Shown: positions 50,949 through 59,434, counted from the first letter of the stretch. The stretch is DNA of 64,000 bases from Verrucomicrobiota bacterium (GCA_016721945.1 JADKHC010000042.1:33748-97747); one strand, 5' to 3'. Translations and numbers: made by a program. Notes: generated from the letters alone by a model not told the origin.

Positions 50949-51009
50949 CTGTAGGAGCCTGCTTGCAGGCGATTCACGCCTAACATCGCCTGCAAGCAGG
51001 CTCCTACAG
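50949..51009. repeat. REP-like palindrome between moaC and mog
   Basis: Two perfect 25-bp inverted arms (50949-50973 and 50985-51009) with an 11-bp loop. Each arm contains the same GTAGGAGCC...GGCGAT unit found at 18884-18906 within the sxtJ-like gene. The pattern strongly recalls Pseudomonas REP/BIME sequences. It could form a strong hairpin in the moa transcript and modulate mog/moaA expression. Confidence 0.92.
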
Positions 51010-51050
51010 AACCAGCCGAGCCACCTAATAACCTATCCCTCTTTGCAAAA

Positions 51051-51560
51051 ATGAAAATTGGCCGCATCACCGTCAGTGACCGAGCTTCGGCCGGAATCTA
51101 CGCCGATCTCGGCGGTCCTGAGATCGAACGCCTGCTGCGCGTACATCTCGGCCCAAGCCACGAATTTGTCGCCGCCGTCATTCCTGACGAACAAGATCGG
51201 ATCGCCGAAACGCTGCGTCTCTTCACCCGACAAGAAGGCTGCGCACTCGTCGTGACGACCGGCGGCACCGGCGTGACACCGCGCGATGTGACGCCCGAGG
51301 CCACCCGCGCCGTATTGGAGAAAGAACTACCCGGCTTCGGCGAGGCCATGCGCATGGGAAACTTCGAACGCGTGCCTACCTCGATTCTTTCTCGCGCCAC
51401 CGCCGGCATCCGCGGCCAGTCGCTGATCATCAATCTCCCGGGCAAACCCAAAGCCATCGGCGAATGCCTCAGCCTGCTCATGCCCGCCATCCGCGAAGCG
51501 CTTGCTCACCTGCAAGGGCACGATACGCATCAAGCCGAACCATCGGCAACCCGTAAATAG
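51051..51560 (+). CDS. mog: Molybdopterin adenylyltransferase (Mog/MoaB family)
   Basis: A 169-aa protein that adenylates molybdopterin before MoeA inserts molybdenum. IGRITVSDRASAGIYADLGG opens the domain and VVTTGGTGVTPRDVTPEATR (residues ~65-85) is the MPT-binding signature, followed by GFGEAMRMGNF and LIINLPGKPKAIGECLSLLM. It is 41 nt after the REP palindrome and 5 nt before moaA. Mog and MoaB types are hard to separate by sequence alone; the GIYADLGGPEIERLL phrase is closer to Mog. Confidence 0.93.
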   Translation: MKIGRITVSDRASAGIYADLGGPEIERLLRVHLGPSHEFVAAVIPDEQDRIAETLRLFTRQEGCALVVTTGGTGVTPRDVTPEATRAVLEKELPGFGEAMRMGNFERVPTSILSRATAGIRGQSLIINLPGKPKAIGECLSLLMPAIREALAHLQGHDTHQAEPSATRK

Positions 51561-51565
51561 CCCGC

Positions 51566-52540
51566 ATGGACACCCACGGCCGTATCGTTGATTACCTCCG
51601 CATCTCGGTTACCGACCGTTGCAATGAGCGTTGCACTTACTGCATGCCCGAGGGCTACAAAGGCTGGGAGCAAAAAGCCGATCACCTCACCGCCGACGAA
51701 ATCATCCGCGTCGTGCGCGCAGCCACCGGCCTCGGTTTTCGCAAATTTCGGCTGACCGGTGGCGAACCGCTCGTGCGCCGCGATCTGCTCGAGATCGTTC
51801 ACGCCATCCACGCGCTGCCCGGCGTCGACGTCATCGGCCTCTCGACCAATGCCACCCGCCTCGCACCGCTCGCCGCCAGTCTGAAATCTGCCGGCCTGCG
51901 CACGGTCAACGTCAGCATCGATTCGCTCGACGCCGCGCTCTATCGCCGCATCACCGGCGGCGATGTCGCCACAGTGCTAGCCGGAATCGAAGCCGCGCTC
52001 GCCGCTGGATTCGAGCGCATCAAACTCAACTGCGTGCTTATGCGCGGCGTCAACGAAACTTCCCTCTGGCCGCTGGTTCAGTATGCAGCCGAACGCGACC
52101 TGCCGCTGCGCCTGATCGAGCTCATGCCCTTAACCAAGGCCGATGTTTTTGGCAGTGCTACTTTTCTCTCAGTCGAAGATGCGATGCGCTCGCTCGGCGA
52201 ATACGACGAACTCATCCCACAACCCGACGCCCGCATCGGCTGGGGCCCGGCAAAATACTATCGTATGCCAAAGACCGGCGCGCTCGTCGGTTTCATCGGC
52301 GCGATGACGACCGAGCACTTTTGCGAGACGTGTAACAAGATGCGCCTCACCGCCGACGGCAAAGTCCGCCCGTGTCTCGGCGACGGCCACGAGCTCGATC
52401 TTCGCGAAACCCTTCGCCTGAACCAATCCGACGAAGCCGTGCGCGAGGTTTTGCGCGAAGCTTTGCGGATCAAACCGCTCGAGCACCAATTCCGCACCAA
52501 CTACGCCCCGTGCCGCCCGATGACGGCGATCGGTGGTTAA
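51566..52540 (+). CDS. moaA: GTP 3',8-cyclase (radical SAM)
   Basis: A 324-aa radical-SAM enzyme starting Moco synthesis from GTP. The N-terminal cluster motif is VTDRCNERCTYCMPEG (CX3CX2C), then KFRLTGGEPLVRRDLLEIV and GLSTNATRL. The C-terminal cluster is FCETCNKMRLTADGKVRPCL (three Cys), and the chain ends in CRPMTAIGG with the Gly-Gly that reaches into the active site. All family hallmarks are present. Last gene of the Moco operon, convergent with the serpin gene across a short palindromic repeat. Confidence 0.96.
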   Translation: MDTHGRIVDYLRISVTDRCNERCTYCMPEGYKGWEQKADHLTADEIIRVVRAATGLGFRKFRLTGGEPLVRRDLLEIVHAIHALPGVDVIGLSTNATRLAPLAASLKSAGLRTVNVSIDSLDAALYRRITGGDVATVLAGIEAALAAGFERIKLNCVLMRGVNETSLWPLVQYAAERDLPLRLIELMPLTKADVFGSATFLSVEDAMRSLGEYDELIPQPDARIGWGPAKYYRMPKTGALVGFIGAMTTEHFCETCNKMRLTADGKVRPCLGDGHELDLRETLRLNQSDEAVREVLREALRIKPLEHQFRTNYAPCRPMTAIGG

Positions 52541-52566
52541 GTGTGTACGCCGCGTGCTCACACGCG

Positions 52567-52640
52567 CTCCGAGGTAGGGCGGATTATCCCTAATCCGCCG
52601 CCTTCGACTCGGCGCGCCCAGCGGTCGCCCTACCCTCGGA
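52567..52640. repeat. Palindromic repeat related to the one at 39399
   Basis: Begins with the same CTCCGAGGTAGGGCGG as the element at 39393-39408 and closes with its near complement CGCCCTACCCTCGGA (one extra base). A nested hairpin GGCGGATTA/TAATCCGCC lies inside. Like the larger copy, it fills the gap between two convergent genes (moaA and the serpin). Confidence 0.8.
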
Positions 52641-52643
52641 ATT

Positions 52644-53915
52644 TCATCGCGGATCGACCACGCGGCCGAGAAAAAGACACGCACCACTCGCCCGATGCTG
52701 GATCGCGAAGAGGAACGGACGATCAACCTGTACTTCGATGGGCTTTGACGGATTTTGGGCGACCGCGAAAGCCGCCAAGACCACGACTGAAGTGGCTGCA
52801 GCTGCCTCTGTCCCTTCTTCATCCACCGCGATGAATGTTTTGTGGAAAACCGCTGACACATAGAGATAGTCGTTTGGTTTGCGCGGAGCCATCCGATCAA
52901 AATTAGCGCTACCATTCGGTTGATCAAAAGCCGTCTTCATTCCCAGCGACTGCAACTCTTTCGCCAGTGCCATCACCGGTGGCTCAATCCTAAACTTTGG
53001 CAGATACAAGATTAGCTCTGCCGGATCAGGATTCGCACAGTCCAAAAGCAATTGCGCTGTCAGTCTCTTTTCCAAATCGGCCAGGCCATACTGCTTGTCA
53101 GGTAATAGTACGAGAAACTGCAATTCACCGCCCACATAACGAATCGTCACGGCGGTAAACCCTTCTTGGTGCCGATAGCCAAACACGCGCTGCGCCTGCA
53201 TCGTAGGCACTTCGATTTTTTGTGTTCCTCCAACAAAAAACGTTTTGGGCTTCGTACCGTATTTTGAAAATTCTTTTGCCCACGGAGCCTTGAAGTAGAC
53301 GGCATTCACCAAAGCCAACCGAGTTTTCTCATCGAGACCACCGGGCGCAATCAGATCGCAAATCCTGTCCCGCGTACGCTGGGCCACCCAGGCGTTGATC
53401 TCGCTCCGAATTTTCTCGGCGTTCTTTATAAAATCTACCGGCTGAAAGGGCGCACCGTAGATTTCCTTGGTCAGGGTGAGAAATTCCGGCCGGAAGTCAT
53501 AACCACTCTGCCCATACAAGCGGTTCGCCACTTCCAACGTAAGCGGCTCGCTCGGGCCGCCACGCTCCTCTGATTCCAGAATGACTTTTTGCGAACGAAC
53601 CGCCGCCTCTGCCATCCCGCGACTAAACGCCGCAAACGACCGATGCAGCGCTGCTTCATCCTCCGGATAGTGCAGCACCTTCGCCATCTCAGCTTTCGTT
53701 TCGCCGGCAGCTCCGGCGTAGGTCATGGCGAGCGCCGACTGAATCGAGTACGGTGAGAGCAACGCGTTCTCGTCGGGCTTGGCGACACGCGCGAGCAGAT
53801 CAATGCCGAGCGCGTTCATCGAGTTGGCTGCAACGCTTAGGTCATCAGCCAGCGCTGACGCCAGCGGAAGAAAAGTTACGCCACAAAGGAACAGACCAAG
53901 TTTTCGCAGGTGCAT
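52644..53915 (-). CDS. Serpin-type protease inhibitor, exported
   Basis: A 423-aa serpin. ATG 53915 starts a signal peptide (LGLFLCGVTFLPLASALA), and the frame upstream to 53999 is not needed. Serpin landmarks are NALLSPYSIQSALAMTYAGA near residue 50, LVNAVYFKAPWAKEFSKYGT, the hinge DEEGTEAAAATSVVVLAA (small residues as in inhibitory serpins) and the closing DRPFLFAIQHRASGACLFLGRVVDPR. The reactive loop after the hinge is AFAVAQNPSKP, so the scissile bond cannot be fixed. Bacterial serpins guard against host or community proteases. It is a single gene on this strand, convergent with moaA. Confidence 0.95.
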   Translation of the reverse strand: MHLRKLGLFLCGVTFLPLASALADDLSVAANSMNALGIDLLARVAKPDENALLSPYSIQSALAMTYAGAAGETKAEMAKVLHYPEDEAALHRSFAAFSRGMAEAAVRSQKVILESEERGGPSEPLTLEVANRLYGQSGYDFRPEFLTLTKEIYGAPFQPVDFIKNAEKIRSEINAWVAQRTRDRICDLIAPGGLDEKTRLALVNAVYFKAPWAKEFSKYGTKPKTFFVGGTQKIEVPTMQAQRVFGYRHQEGFTAVTIRYVGGELQFLVLLPDKQYGLADLEKRLTAQLLLDCANPDPAELILYLPKFRIEPPVMALAKELQSLGMKTAFDQPNGSANFDRMAPRKPNDYLYVSAVFHKTFIAVDEEGTEAAAATSVVVLAAFAVAQNPSKPIEVQVDRPFLFAIQHRASGACLFLGRVVDPR

Positions 53916-54045
53916 GGGGATTCTTGAAAGGGTCAACCTCAACCGCTTACTACACCTACAACGCCGCAGTCCGGTTTTTATTACGACAAAAAAGTACACG
54001 AGAATAAACTAGAGCCGACGGCTATTCTGAACAGAGTCGGAGGCG

Positions 54046-54834
54046 ATGCTTTTTTGGCTGAAGAAAATCCTCACGCTGCCCTTCCTGCCGCTGCATTTCG
54101 CGCTCATGGCGGGCTCGGCCGGAATCGTTCTGCTTTTTTGGACCAAGCGCCAGAAAACCGGACGCGCACTCGTCACCATTGCGGTGCTCGCGCTTGCGAT
54201 TTTTTCCAACAAGGGCGTTGCACGCTTCCTCATCGCACCGCTCGAAAGCCAATATGCGGCCATCCCCGAAGCGCGCTCCACGAGCGAACTGCCCGCGCGT
54301 ATTCAAGCGTGCCGAACCATTGTCGTGCTCGGCGGCGGGCACAGCGATTCCACGACGCTCTCCCGCGTGAACCAGTTGAGCAGTTCGGCCCTGGCGCGCC
54401 TGATCGAAGCGGTTCGCCTCGCCCGGCTAATGCCCGAGGCCCAGGTCATCGTCTCCGGCTACAACGGCCCGAAAACACTCTCACACGCGCAAATCCTGGC
54501 CGAAGCAGCGCAGTCGCTCGGCCTCGCGCCCGAGCGTATCATACGGCTGGATACCACACGCGATACCCATGACGAAGCATTGGAGTTGGCGCGACGACTC
54601 GGCTCCGAGCCGTTTTTACTTGTGACCTCGGCCTGGCACATGCCGCGTTCCATGGCTCTTTGCGAAAAAGTTGGCCTCCATCCCATCGCTGTCCCGACCG
54701 ATTTCATGTTGCGGCAAGAAGTTGATAGCGGATGGAGAATACTGGCTTGGGATCTCGGCGCATTGGAGCGAAGCACAAAAGCCATCCACGAACGCATCGG
54801 CTTGTTCTGGTCACGTTTACGTGGACAAAGTTAA
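54046..54834 (+). CDS. YdcF/ElyC family (DUF218) membrane protein
   Basis: A 262-aa protein with two N-terminal transmembrane helices (LPFLPLHFALMAGSAGIVLL and ALVTIAVLALAIF) and a DUF218 domain from about residue 85: CRTIVVLGGGHSDSTTLSRV, AQVIVSGYNG, RIIRLDTTRDTHDEALELAR and FLLVTSAWHMPRSMALCEKV. ElyC in E. coli is linked to envelope and peptidoglycan precursor metabolism at low temperature; other members have no known enzyme activity. It has its own short upstream gap shared with the divergent serpin gene and ends 100 bp before the Pho-box array. Confidence 0.88.
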   Translation: MLFWLKKILTLPFLPLHFALMAGSAGIVLLFWTKRQKTGRALVTIAVLALAIFSNKGVARFLIAPLESQYAAIPEARSTSELPARIQACRTIVVLGGGHSDSTTLSRVNQLSSSALARLIEAVRLARLMPEAQVIVSGYNGPKTLSHAQILAEAAQSLGLAPERIIRLDTTRDTHDEALELARRLGSEPFLLVTSAWHMPRSMALCEKVGLHPIAVPTDFMLRQEVDSGWRILAWDLGALERSTKAIHERIGLFWSRLRGQS

Positions 54835-54859
54835 GCAGTGGCAACGCCACCGCGGCCTT

Positions 54860-54912
54860 CCGTAACGCGATTGTAACACTCCCGTAACAGTTTTCGTTTC
54901 ACAAATGTAACG
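54860..54912 (+). promoter_or_regulatory. Candidate Pho box: GTAAC repeats at 11-bp period
   Basis: GTAAC occurs at 54862, 54873 and 54884, exactly 11 bp apart, each as (C/T)GTAAC, with a fourth at 54907 (23 bp on). PhoB-type regulators bind 7-bp direct repeats with 4-bp spacers, i.e. an 11-bp period. The array ends 24 bp before the DUF47-Pit phosphate operon. Confidence 0.75.
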
Positions 54913-54935
54913 AAGCCCTTTAGCCACGGCTTTGT

Positions 54936-55574
54936 ATGATTTCTTTCTCCAAGCTATTCGGTAAGGACCAGAAGTTTTTTGACCTGCTTGAGGCCAGTGC
55001 CGAGGAAGCACTGACGAGCACCAAGCTGCTCGCTAACTACCTCCAACGCATCGAGTCCTACCGCAGCGCGGCCGATCTCGATGATTTCATTCAGAGCCGT
55101 CGCAAGGACAAGAAAATCACCAGCCGCATCACCGAGGAGCTCTGCAAGACCTTCGTCACCCCGCTGGAACGCGAAGACATCGAAGCCCTTTCCCTGGCCC
55201 TCTACCGCATCCCTAAGATGGTGGAAAAACTCGTCGAACGCATCGCCATTTATCCCGGTAAAATTCCGAGTGCCGCTTTCCTCCGCCAAGCAGACCTTCT
55301 CGGCAAAGCCGCTGAATCCGTCGTTTTCATGGTGAAACAACTCCGCCATGGTGCCCGCATCGACCAGATCGGCGAGGCCAACGAAAAACTTCAATTCGCT
55401 GAAGGCGAAGCTGATAAACAGTTGCTCAGCGCAATCAAAGATCTTTACCACGGCTCTTACGACGCCAAGGAAGTCGTCATCCTGCAGGACCTTTTTGAAA
55501 TGGTTGAAAAAGCCGTCGACCGCTGCCGTGACGCCGGCAACGTCGTTTTTCAGATCGTGTTGAAATACTCCTAA
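54936..55574 (+). CDS. DUF47/PhoU-like accessory protein of Pit
   Basis: A 212-aa all-helical cytoplasmic protein of the DUF47 family (distant PhoU homologue): FDLLEASAEEALTSTKLLAN near residue 15, RITEELCKTFVTPLEREDIE near residue 65 (the conserved E/D-rich metal-site helix), and KEVVILQDLFEMVEKAVDRC with DAGNVVFQIVLKYS at the C-terminus. DUF47 proteins are encoded beside Pit permeases and are thought to regulate them. It is 12 nt before pit and behind a Pho-box-like array, so phosphate control of the pair is likely. Length and neighbours match the family well. Confidence 0.94.
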   Translation: MISFSKLFGKDQKFFDLLEASAEEALTSTKLLANYLQRIESYRSAADLDDFIQSRRKDKKITSRITEELCKTFVTPLEREDIEALSLALYRIPKMVEKLVERIAIYPGKIPSAAFLRQADLLGKAAESVVFMVKQLRHGARIDQIGEANEKLQFAEGEADKQLLSAIKDLYHGSYDAKEVVILQDLFEMVEKAVDRCRDAGNVVFQIVLKYS

Positions 55575-55586
55575 GCAGCCCCAGCC

Positions 55587-56654
55587 ATGACGCTGCTTCT
55601 ATTAGTGCTGCTGGCCGCATTGGTGTTTGAATACATCAACGGCTTTCACGACACCGCCAATTCCATCGCCACGGTCGTTTCGACCAAGGTGCTCACACCG
55701 CGCCAGGCGATCTTGCTCGCAACCATCGCCAACCTTGTCGGCGCACTCTATGGCACGGCCGTCGCAAAAACGATCGGCAACGGTCTGATCGATACCAACG
55801 TGATCAGTATGGGCGCGGTCCTGTGTGCTTTAATCGGTGCCATCGCGTGGAACATCCTAACCTGGCTTCTCGGCCTGCCCTCGAGTTCCAGCCACGCACT
55901 TATCGGAGGCCTCTGCGGCGCCGCCCTCGCTTCTGCCCATGGCAACTGGTCCGTGCTGAAGTGGGCCTACACCGATGCCAAAGGCGGCCACAACGGCCTC
56001 TGGTACAAAGTCGTCCAACCCATGGTGCTCTCACCGCTCATTGGTTTTGTTTTTGGCGGTTTGATCATGTACGTGCTCTACGCCGTCCTGCGCAAAACCA
56101 CGCCCCGCGTCGTCAACCTCCTCTTCGGCAAACTCCAACTCGTCAGCGCCGGCTGGATGGGCTTCAGCCATGGCACCAACGATGCACAAAAAACCATGGG
56201 CATCATCGCCCTCGCACTCTATACCGGCACGAAGTCCGGCACGTTCAACGACCTCCCGGAGTATCTCCATTTTCTTAAAAACCCCCACTTTGACATCCCT
56301 TACTGGGTGGTGATCACCTGCGCCTTAACCATGGCCGCCGGTACCGCTGCGGGCGGTTGGCGCATCATTCGCACGATGGGCCATAAAATGGTGAAACTGC
56401 AACCCGTGCACGGCTTCGCAGCAGAGACGACCGCCGCGATCATCATACAAGGTGCCTCCAGCATCGGTATCCCGCTTTCCACTACACACGTAATCTCCAC
56501 CTCCATCATGGGCGTCGGAGCGACGAAGCGTTTTAGTGCAGTCAAATGGGGCGTAGTCGGCCGCATGGTCTGGGCCTGGGTCCTGACCATCCCGGTAACA
56601 GGCATCATCGGCTATGGCCTGATGCGCCTGCTCCATTTTCTAAACATCGGCTAG
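55587..56654 (+). CDS. pit: Low-affinity inorganic phosphate transporter
   Basis: A 355-aa Pit-family permease with about ten transmembrane helices. The two family signatures are GFHDTANSIATVVSTKVLTP near residue 20 and GFSHGTNDAQKTMGIIAL near residue 190, both with the conserved Asp/Asn that handle metal-phosphate. HVISTSIMGVGATKRFSAVK is the third conserved stretch. It imports divalent-metal phosphate with protons in the inner membrane. Cotranscribed with DUF47. The stop codon TAG touches the left end of a palindromic element at 56651. Confidence 0.95.
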   Translation: MTLLLLVLLAALVFEYINGFHDTANSIATVVSTKVLTPRQAILLATIANLVGALYGTAVAKTIGNGLIDTNVISMGAVLCALIGAIAWNILTWLLGLPSSSSHALIGGLCGAALASAHGNWSVLKWAYTDAKGGHNGLWYKVVQPMVLSPLIGFVFGGLIMYVLYAVLRKTTPRVVNLLFGKLQLVSAGWMGFSHGTNDAQKTMGIIALALYTGTKSGTFNDLPEYLHFLKNPHFDIPYWVVITCALTMAAGTAAGGWRIIRTMGHKMVKLQPVHGFAAETTAAIIIQGASSIGIPLSTTHVISTSIMGVGATKRFSAVKWGVVGRMVWAWVLTIPVTGIIGYGLMRLLHFLNIG

Positions 56655-56836
56655 GGTGTGTCTGGCAAATAATACGACCTGTCATTCTGAACGAAGTGAA
56701 GTACCGAGGCCGTAGGCCGACAGTCCGTCATCCAGAAGGACATAATCGAAGCGCACTGCTTATCGCCCTGGGTTCTTCGCTACGCTCAGAATGACTGGCT
56801 ATCTGTGCCTTGTATTATTTGCCAGACACGCCCTAG
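56651..56836. mobile_element. MITE-like palindromic element after pit
   Basis: A 186-bp element with 27-bp terminal inverted repeats (56651-56677 and 56810-56836, 25 of 27 matching; outer part GGTGTGTCTGGCAAATAATA / its complement). Inner arms TGTCATTCTGA / TCAGAATGAC also pair. Both ends carry CTAG, which could be a 4-bp target duplication as made by IS5-group transposases (YTAR). No gene is inside. The left end coincides with the pit stop codon. The gap 56837-56873 has nothing else. Confidence 0.8.
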
Positions 56837-56873
56837 ATCTGAAAGCGTCGGCCGGAACAATACCCCCAACCTG

Positions 56874-58094
56874 ATGACAACTTCCAAAAAAACCCGCCTT
56901 GTCTCAATCCTCGGGTTCGTTTTTTGCTTGGGCCTACTGTGCCCATGCAACGCAGTCGAAACATCCAGCGCACCGCCCCAAACCACCTCCACCAGCTCGG
57001 CCCTGGATGAGCTCACGGTCATCCGCTCAAACCTCGAAATGATCGGACAGCTCCGTCGCCAAGGCGTGGAAGTCGATGCCGATGGAGCCATTTCCCGTCG
57101 ACTCCTCGACAAAGCCGCTCAGTTGACCGAAGGCCGTGTTCACACTCTGGATACACTGCACGCCGCCACCGGCACGGCACCAACCCCGCAAGAGCGGCAA
57201 CACGGCTGGTTCACATTCGTGCATGTCCTATGGTTGACAGGGGCATTCGTAATCATCGCGGCGCTCGCGATTCTCTTTCGCCATTATCTCGCCTGGTTAA
57301 TCTGCAGCATACCCGTACGCGCATGGGAAGCACTGTTCTATCTCGCATGCCTGGGCGCGATCGCGGCGGGACACTTCATGCCAGAAAGAAACACCCTCGC
57401 CCCGGTGCTACCCGGCTGCCTCGGCCTTATCGGGTGCCTTTTCTTCAGCAAATGGATACACAAATTCAAACTGAAAGAATGGATGGCTTGGTTCTTCGTC
57501 CTGGTTTGGGGTGCCACTGCGATTTTCTACCGCAGCGAAACACTGGGGTTCTTCGCCGTCTCCGCCGCACTGTTCGCGCTGGGGTTCCTGGCCGGAATGG
57601 TTCCCGGCGTGGTTGTTCTCGGCTTTCGGAACGCAGCTGTGATTCCACGTACCACTCTGGCCGCCGGTTTGCTGCTCGCCGTGCATGTGGCGCTGCATTG
57701 CCTCGGCGCAGATCCCGTGGTCCTGGCCCCGTTCCGTGCAGGCATGGGCTTTCTCGGCGCTTTCGTTTACCTGCTGGGCTTGTTGGTCATGTCGAATTTG
57801 TACTACGCCCGTCATGGCTGGTCAAAGACCCGGTACTGGGCACGCTACGCCATGATGCAGGCGCTAACCATCGCTTCAGGCGTCGCAGCGTTATACCTAG
57901 GGAGTGTTTATAGAATCGAAACGTTACTCGGCATCGGCGGAACTTTTTTCTATCTCTATCTGCTGGAAAAATACTTTGAACTTCCCTGGCGCGGTATCGG
58001 CTGGGCATGGGCCTTACTCGGCACGGGCGGATTGATGTATGGCTTCGCGCTATTCGCTCAAGCGCGCCCGGAATGGTTTTTCTTCATGCGGTAA
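56874..58094 (+). CDS. Orphan multi-pass membrane protein with signal peptide
   Basis: A 406-aa protein I do not recognise. It begins with a signal-like helix (LVSILGFVFCLGLLCPCNAV). A hydrophilic, probably periplasmic part follows to about residue 115 (SALDELTVIRSNLEMIGQLR, which looks coiled). After that roughly ten transmembrane helices follow (WLTGAFVIIAALAILFRHYL, AWFFVLVWGATAIFY, GTFFYLYLLEKYFELPW). The topology resembles membrane proteins with a periplasmic sensor-like head but no enzymatic motif is seen. ATG 56874 precedes the signal; an upstream frame from 56805 overlaps the MITE-like element and is unlikely. No clear operon partner. Confidence 0.78.
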   Translation: MTTSKKTRLVSILGFVFCLGLLCPCNAVETSSAPPQTTSTSSALDELTVIRSNLEMIGQLRRQGVEVDADGAISRRLLDKAAQLTEGRVHTLDTLHAATGTAPTPQERQHGWFTFVHVLWLTGAFVIIAALAILFRHYLAWLICSIPVRAWEALFYLACLGAIAAGHFMPERNTLAPVLPGCLGLIGCLFFSKWIHKFKLKEWMAWFFVLVWGATAIFYRSETLGFFAVSAALFALGFLAGMVPGVVVLGFRNAAVIPRTTLAAGLLLAVHVALHCLGADPVVLAPFRAGMGFLGAFVYLLGLLVMSNLYYARHGWSKTRYWARYAMMQALTIASGVAALYLGSVYRIETLLGIGGTFFYLYLLEKYFELPWRGIGWAWALLGTGGLMYGFALFAQARPEWFFFMR

Positions 58095-58267
58095 ACACCG
58101 CCTGATCGAAGCTCTACCGACCGAATCTGTTCCAAGCTTCGGCCCGGAGAATCAGTCGTTCATAAGACGGTGAATGATGGCGACAAAGCATGTTCGAGGT
58201 GTCATGCCTGCACCTTGCCGCAAACCTGTGGCTGGTCGCCATAAAGGCGGCTTTTCCCCTACCGCCC

Positions 58268-59413
58268 ATGAATCTTCGCCGTTACATTACCTCTTTCGCA
58301 TTCATCAGCGCACTTGCTTCCTGCGCTTTCGCCCAACCGCTCGTCTCGCCCGAAGTTCACGCCGACCGCACCATAACGTTTCGCTATAACGCCCCCGGAG
58401 CCAAGGAAGTGCTGTTATACAGCGAAGCGGTGACCAAGGCTCAGCCTTTGCAACAGGATAAGCAGGGCGTTTGGTCATTCACGACCGCTCCCGTCGCCCC
58501 GGATATCTATGTATATTCCTATATCGTCGACGGCCGGCGCGTCCTCGATCCGGCGAATCCAGTTATCAAATACAATCTGTTTTCGACGGAAAACCAAATC
58601 CACGTGCCAGGCCCAAAAACCCTGCCCTGGGAGATGAACGATGTGCCCCACGGAATCATTCACCGTCACCATTATCGCTCCACAATCGTAGACGAGGAAC
58701 GCGACGTGTGGGTTTACACACCGCCGGGTTACGATGCGACCAGCGCGGAAAAACTCCCCGTGCTCTATCTACTCCATGGCTTCAGCGATGCCGAAGACGC
58801 ATGGGTGACAGTCGGCCGAGCCAATGTCATTCTCGATAACCTGATCGCGAGTGGCGCCGCCAAACCCATGCTTGTGGTGATGCCACGTGGTTATGGAAAC
58901 CGCGAAGTGGTCGCTGGTGGCTGGGCGATACTGCGGACTCCCGGCTGGCAGCAAGCCTGGCAGAACAGCAACGCGAGATTCGGCCAGTCACTGCTCAACG
59001 AAATCATTCCCTTGGTTGAAAGAAACTATCGCGTGTCCTCGGACCGCAATGCCCGCGCGATCGCCGGTCTCTCAATGGGCGGCACCCAATCGCTTCTGAT
59101 CGGTCTCACCGCTTCCGATCGCTTCGCGTGGATCGCGGCCTTCAGTGCGGGCGGCATGCCCGAGGATTATGACCAGCACTTTCTCGGCCTTAAAGATAAG
59201 CTGAACCCAGACCTTAGGTTGCTATGGATTGGTTGTGGTACGGAAGACAGTCTGATAACCGGAAACAAAAAGTTCAGCGCCTGGCTAAATGCACACGGCG
59301 TCCAACACACCTGGAAAGAGACACCAGGCCAGCACAACTTCCTTCTGTGGCGTCGTTATCTCGCAGAGGTTATCCCGCTGCTCTTTCAGGAATCCGCGCC
59401 AGCTAAACATTAA
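58268..59413 (+). CDS. CE1-type carbohydrate esterase with N-terminal E-set domain
   Basis: A 381-aa secreted esterase of the alpha/beta-hydrolase CE1 (Esterase D / enterochelin esterase-like) group. Signal peptide SFAFISALASCAFAQ; then an immunoglobulin-like E-set/CBM48-type domain (ITFRYNAPGAKEVLLYSEAV); then the hydrolase: WVYTPPGYD, LPVLYLLHGFSDAEDAWVTV, nucleophile elbow AGLSMGGTQSL near residue 278, acid in GTEDSLITGN and His in GQHNFLLWRRYL. Such enzymes remove feruloyl or acetyl groups from plant xylan. ATG 58268 starts the signal peptide. It is not obviously in an operon, and no xylanase is in the window. A siderophore esterase is less likely given no iron genes. Confidence 0.9.
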   Translation: MNLRRYITSFAFISALASCAFAQPLVSPEVHADRTITFRYNAPGAKEVLLYSEAVTKAQPLQQDKQGVWSFTTAPVAPDIYVYSYIVDGRRVLDPANPVIKYNLFSTENQIHVPGPKTLPWEMNDVPHGIIHRHHYRSTIVDEERDVWVYTPPGYDATSAEKLPVLYLLHGFSDAEDAWVTVGRANVILDNLIASGAAKPMLVVMPRGYGNREVVAGGWAILRTPGWQQAWQNSNARFGQSLLNEIIPLVERNYRVSSDRNARAIAGLSMGGTQSLLIGLTASDRFAWIAAFSAGGMPEDYDQHFLGLKDKLNPDLRLLWIGCGTEDSLITGNKKFSAWLNAHGVQHTWKETPGQHNFLLWRRYLAEVIPLLFQESAPAKH

Positions 59414-59434
59414 GTTCGGCGCGCTGTTCCAACC

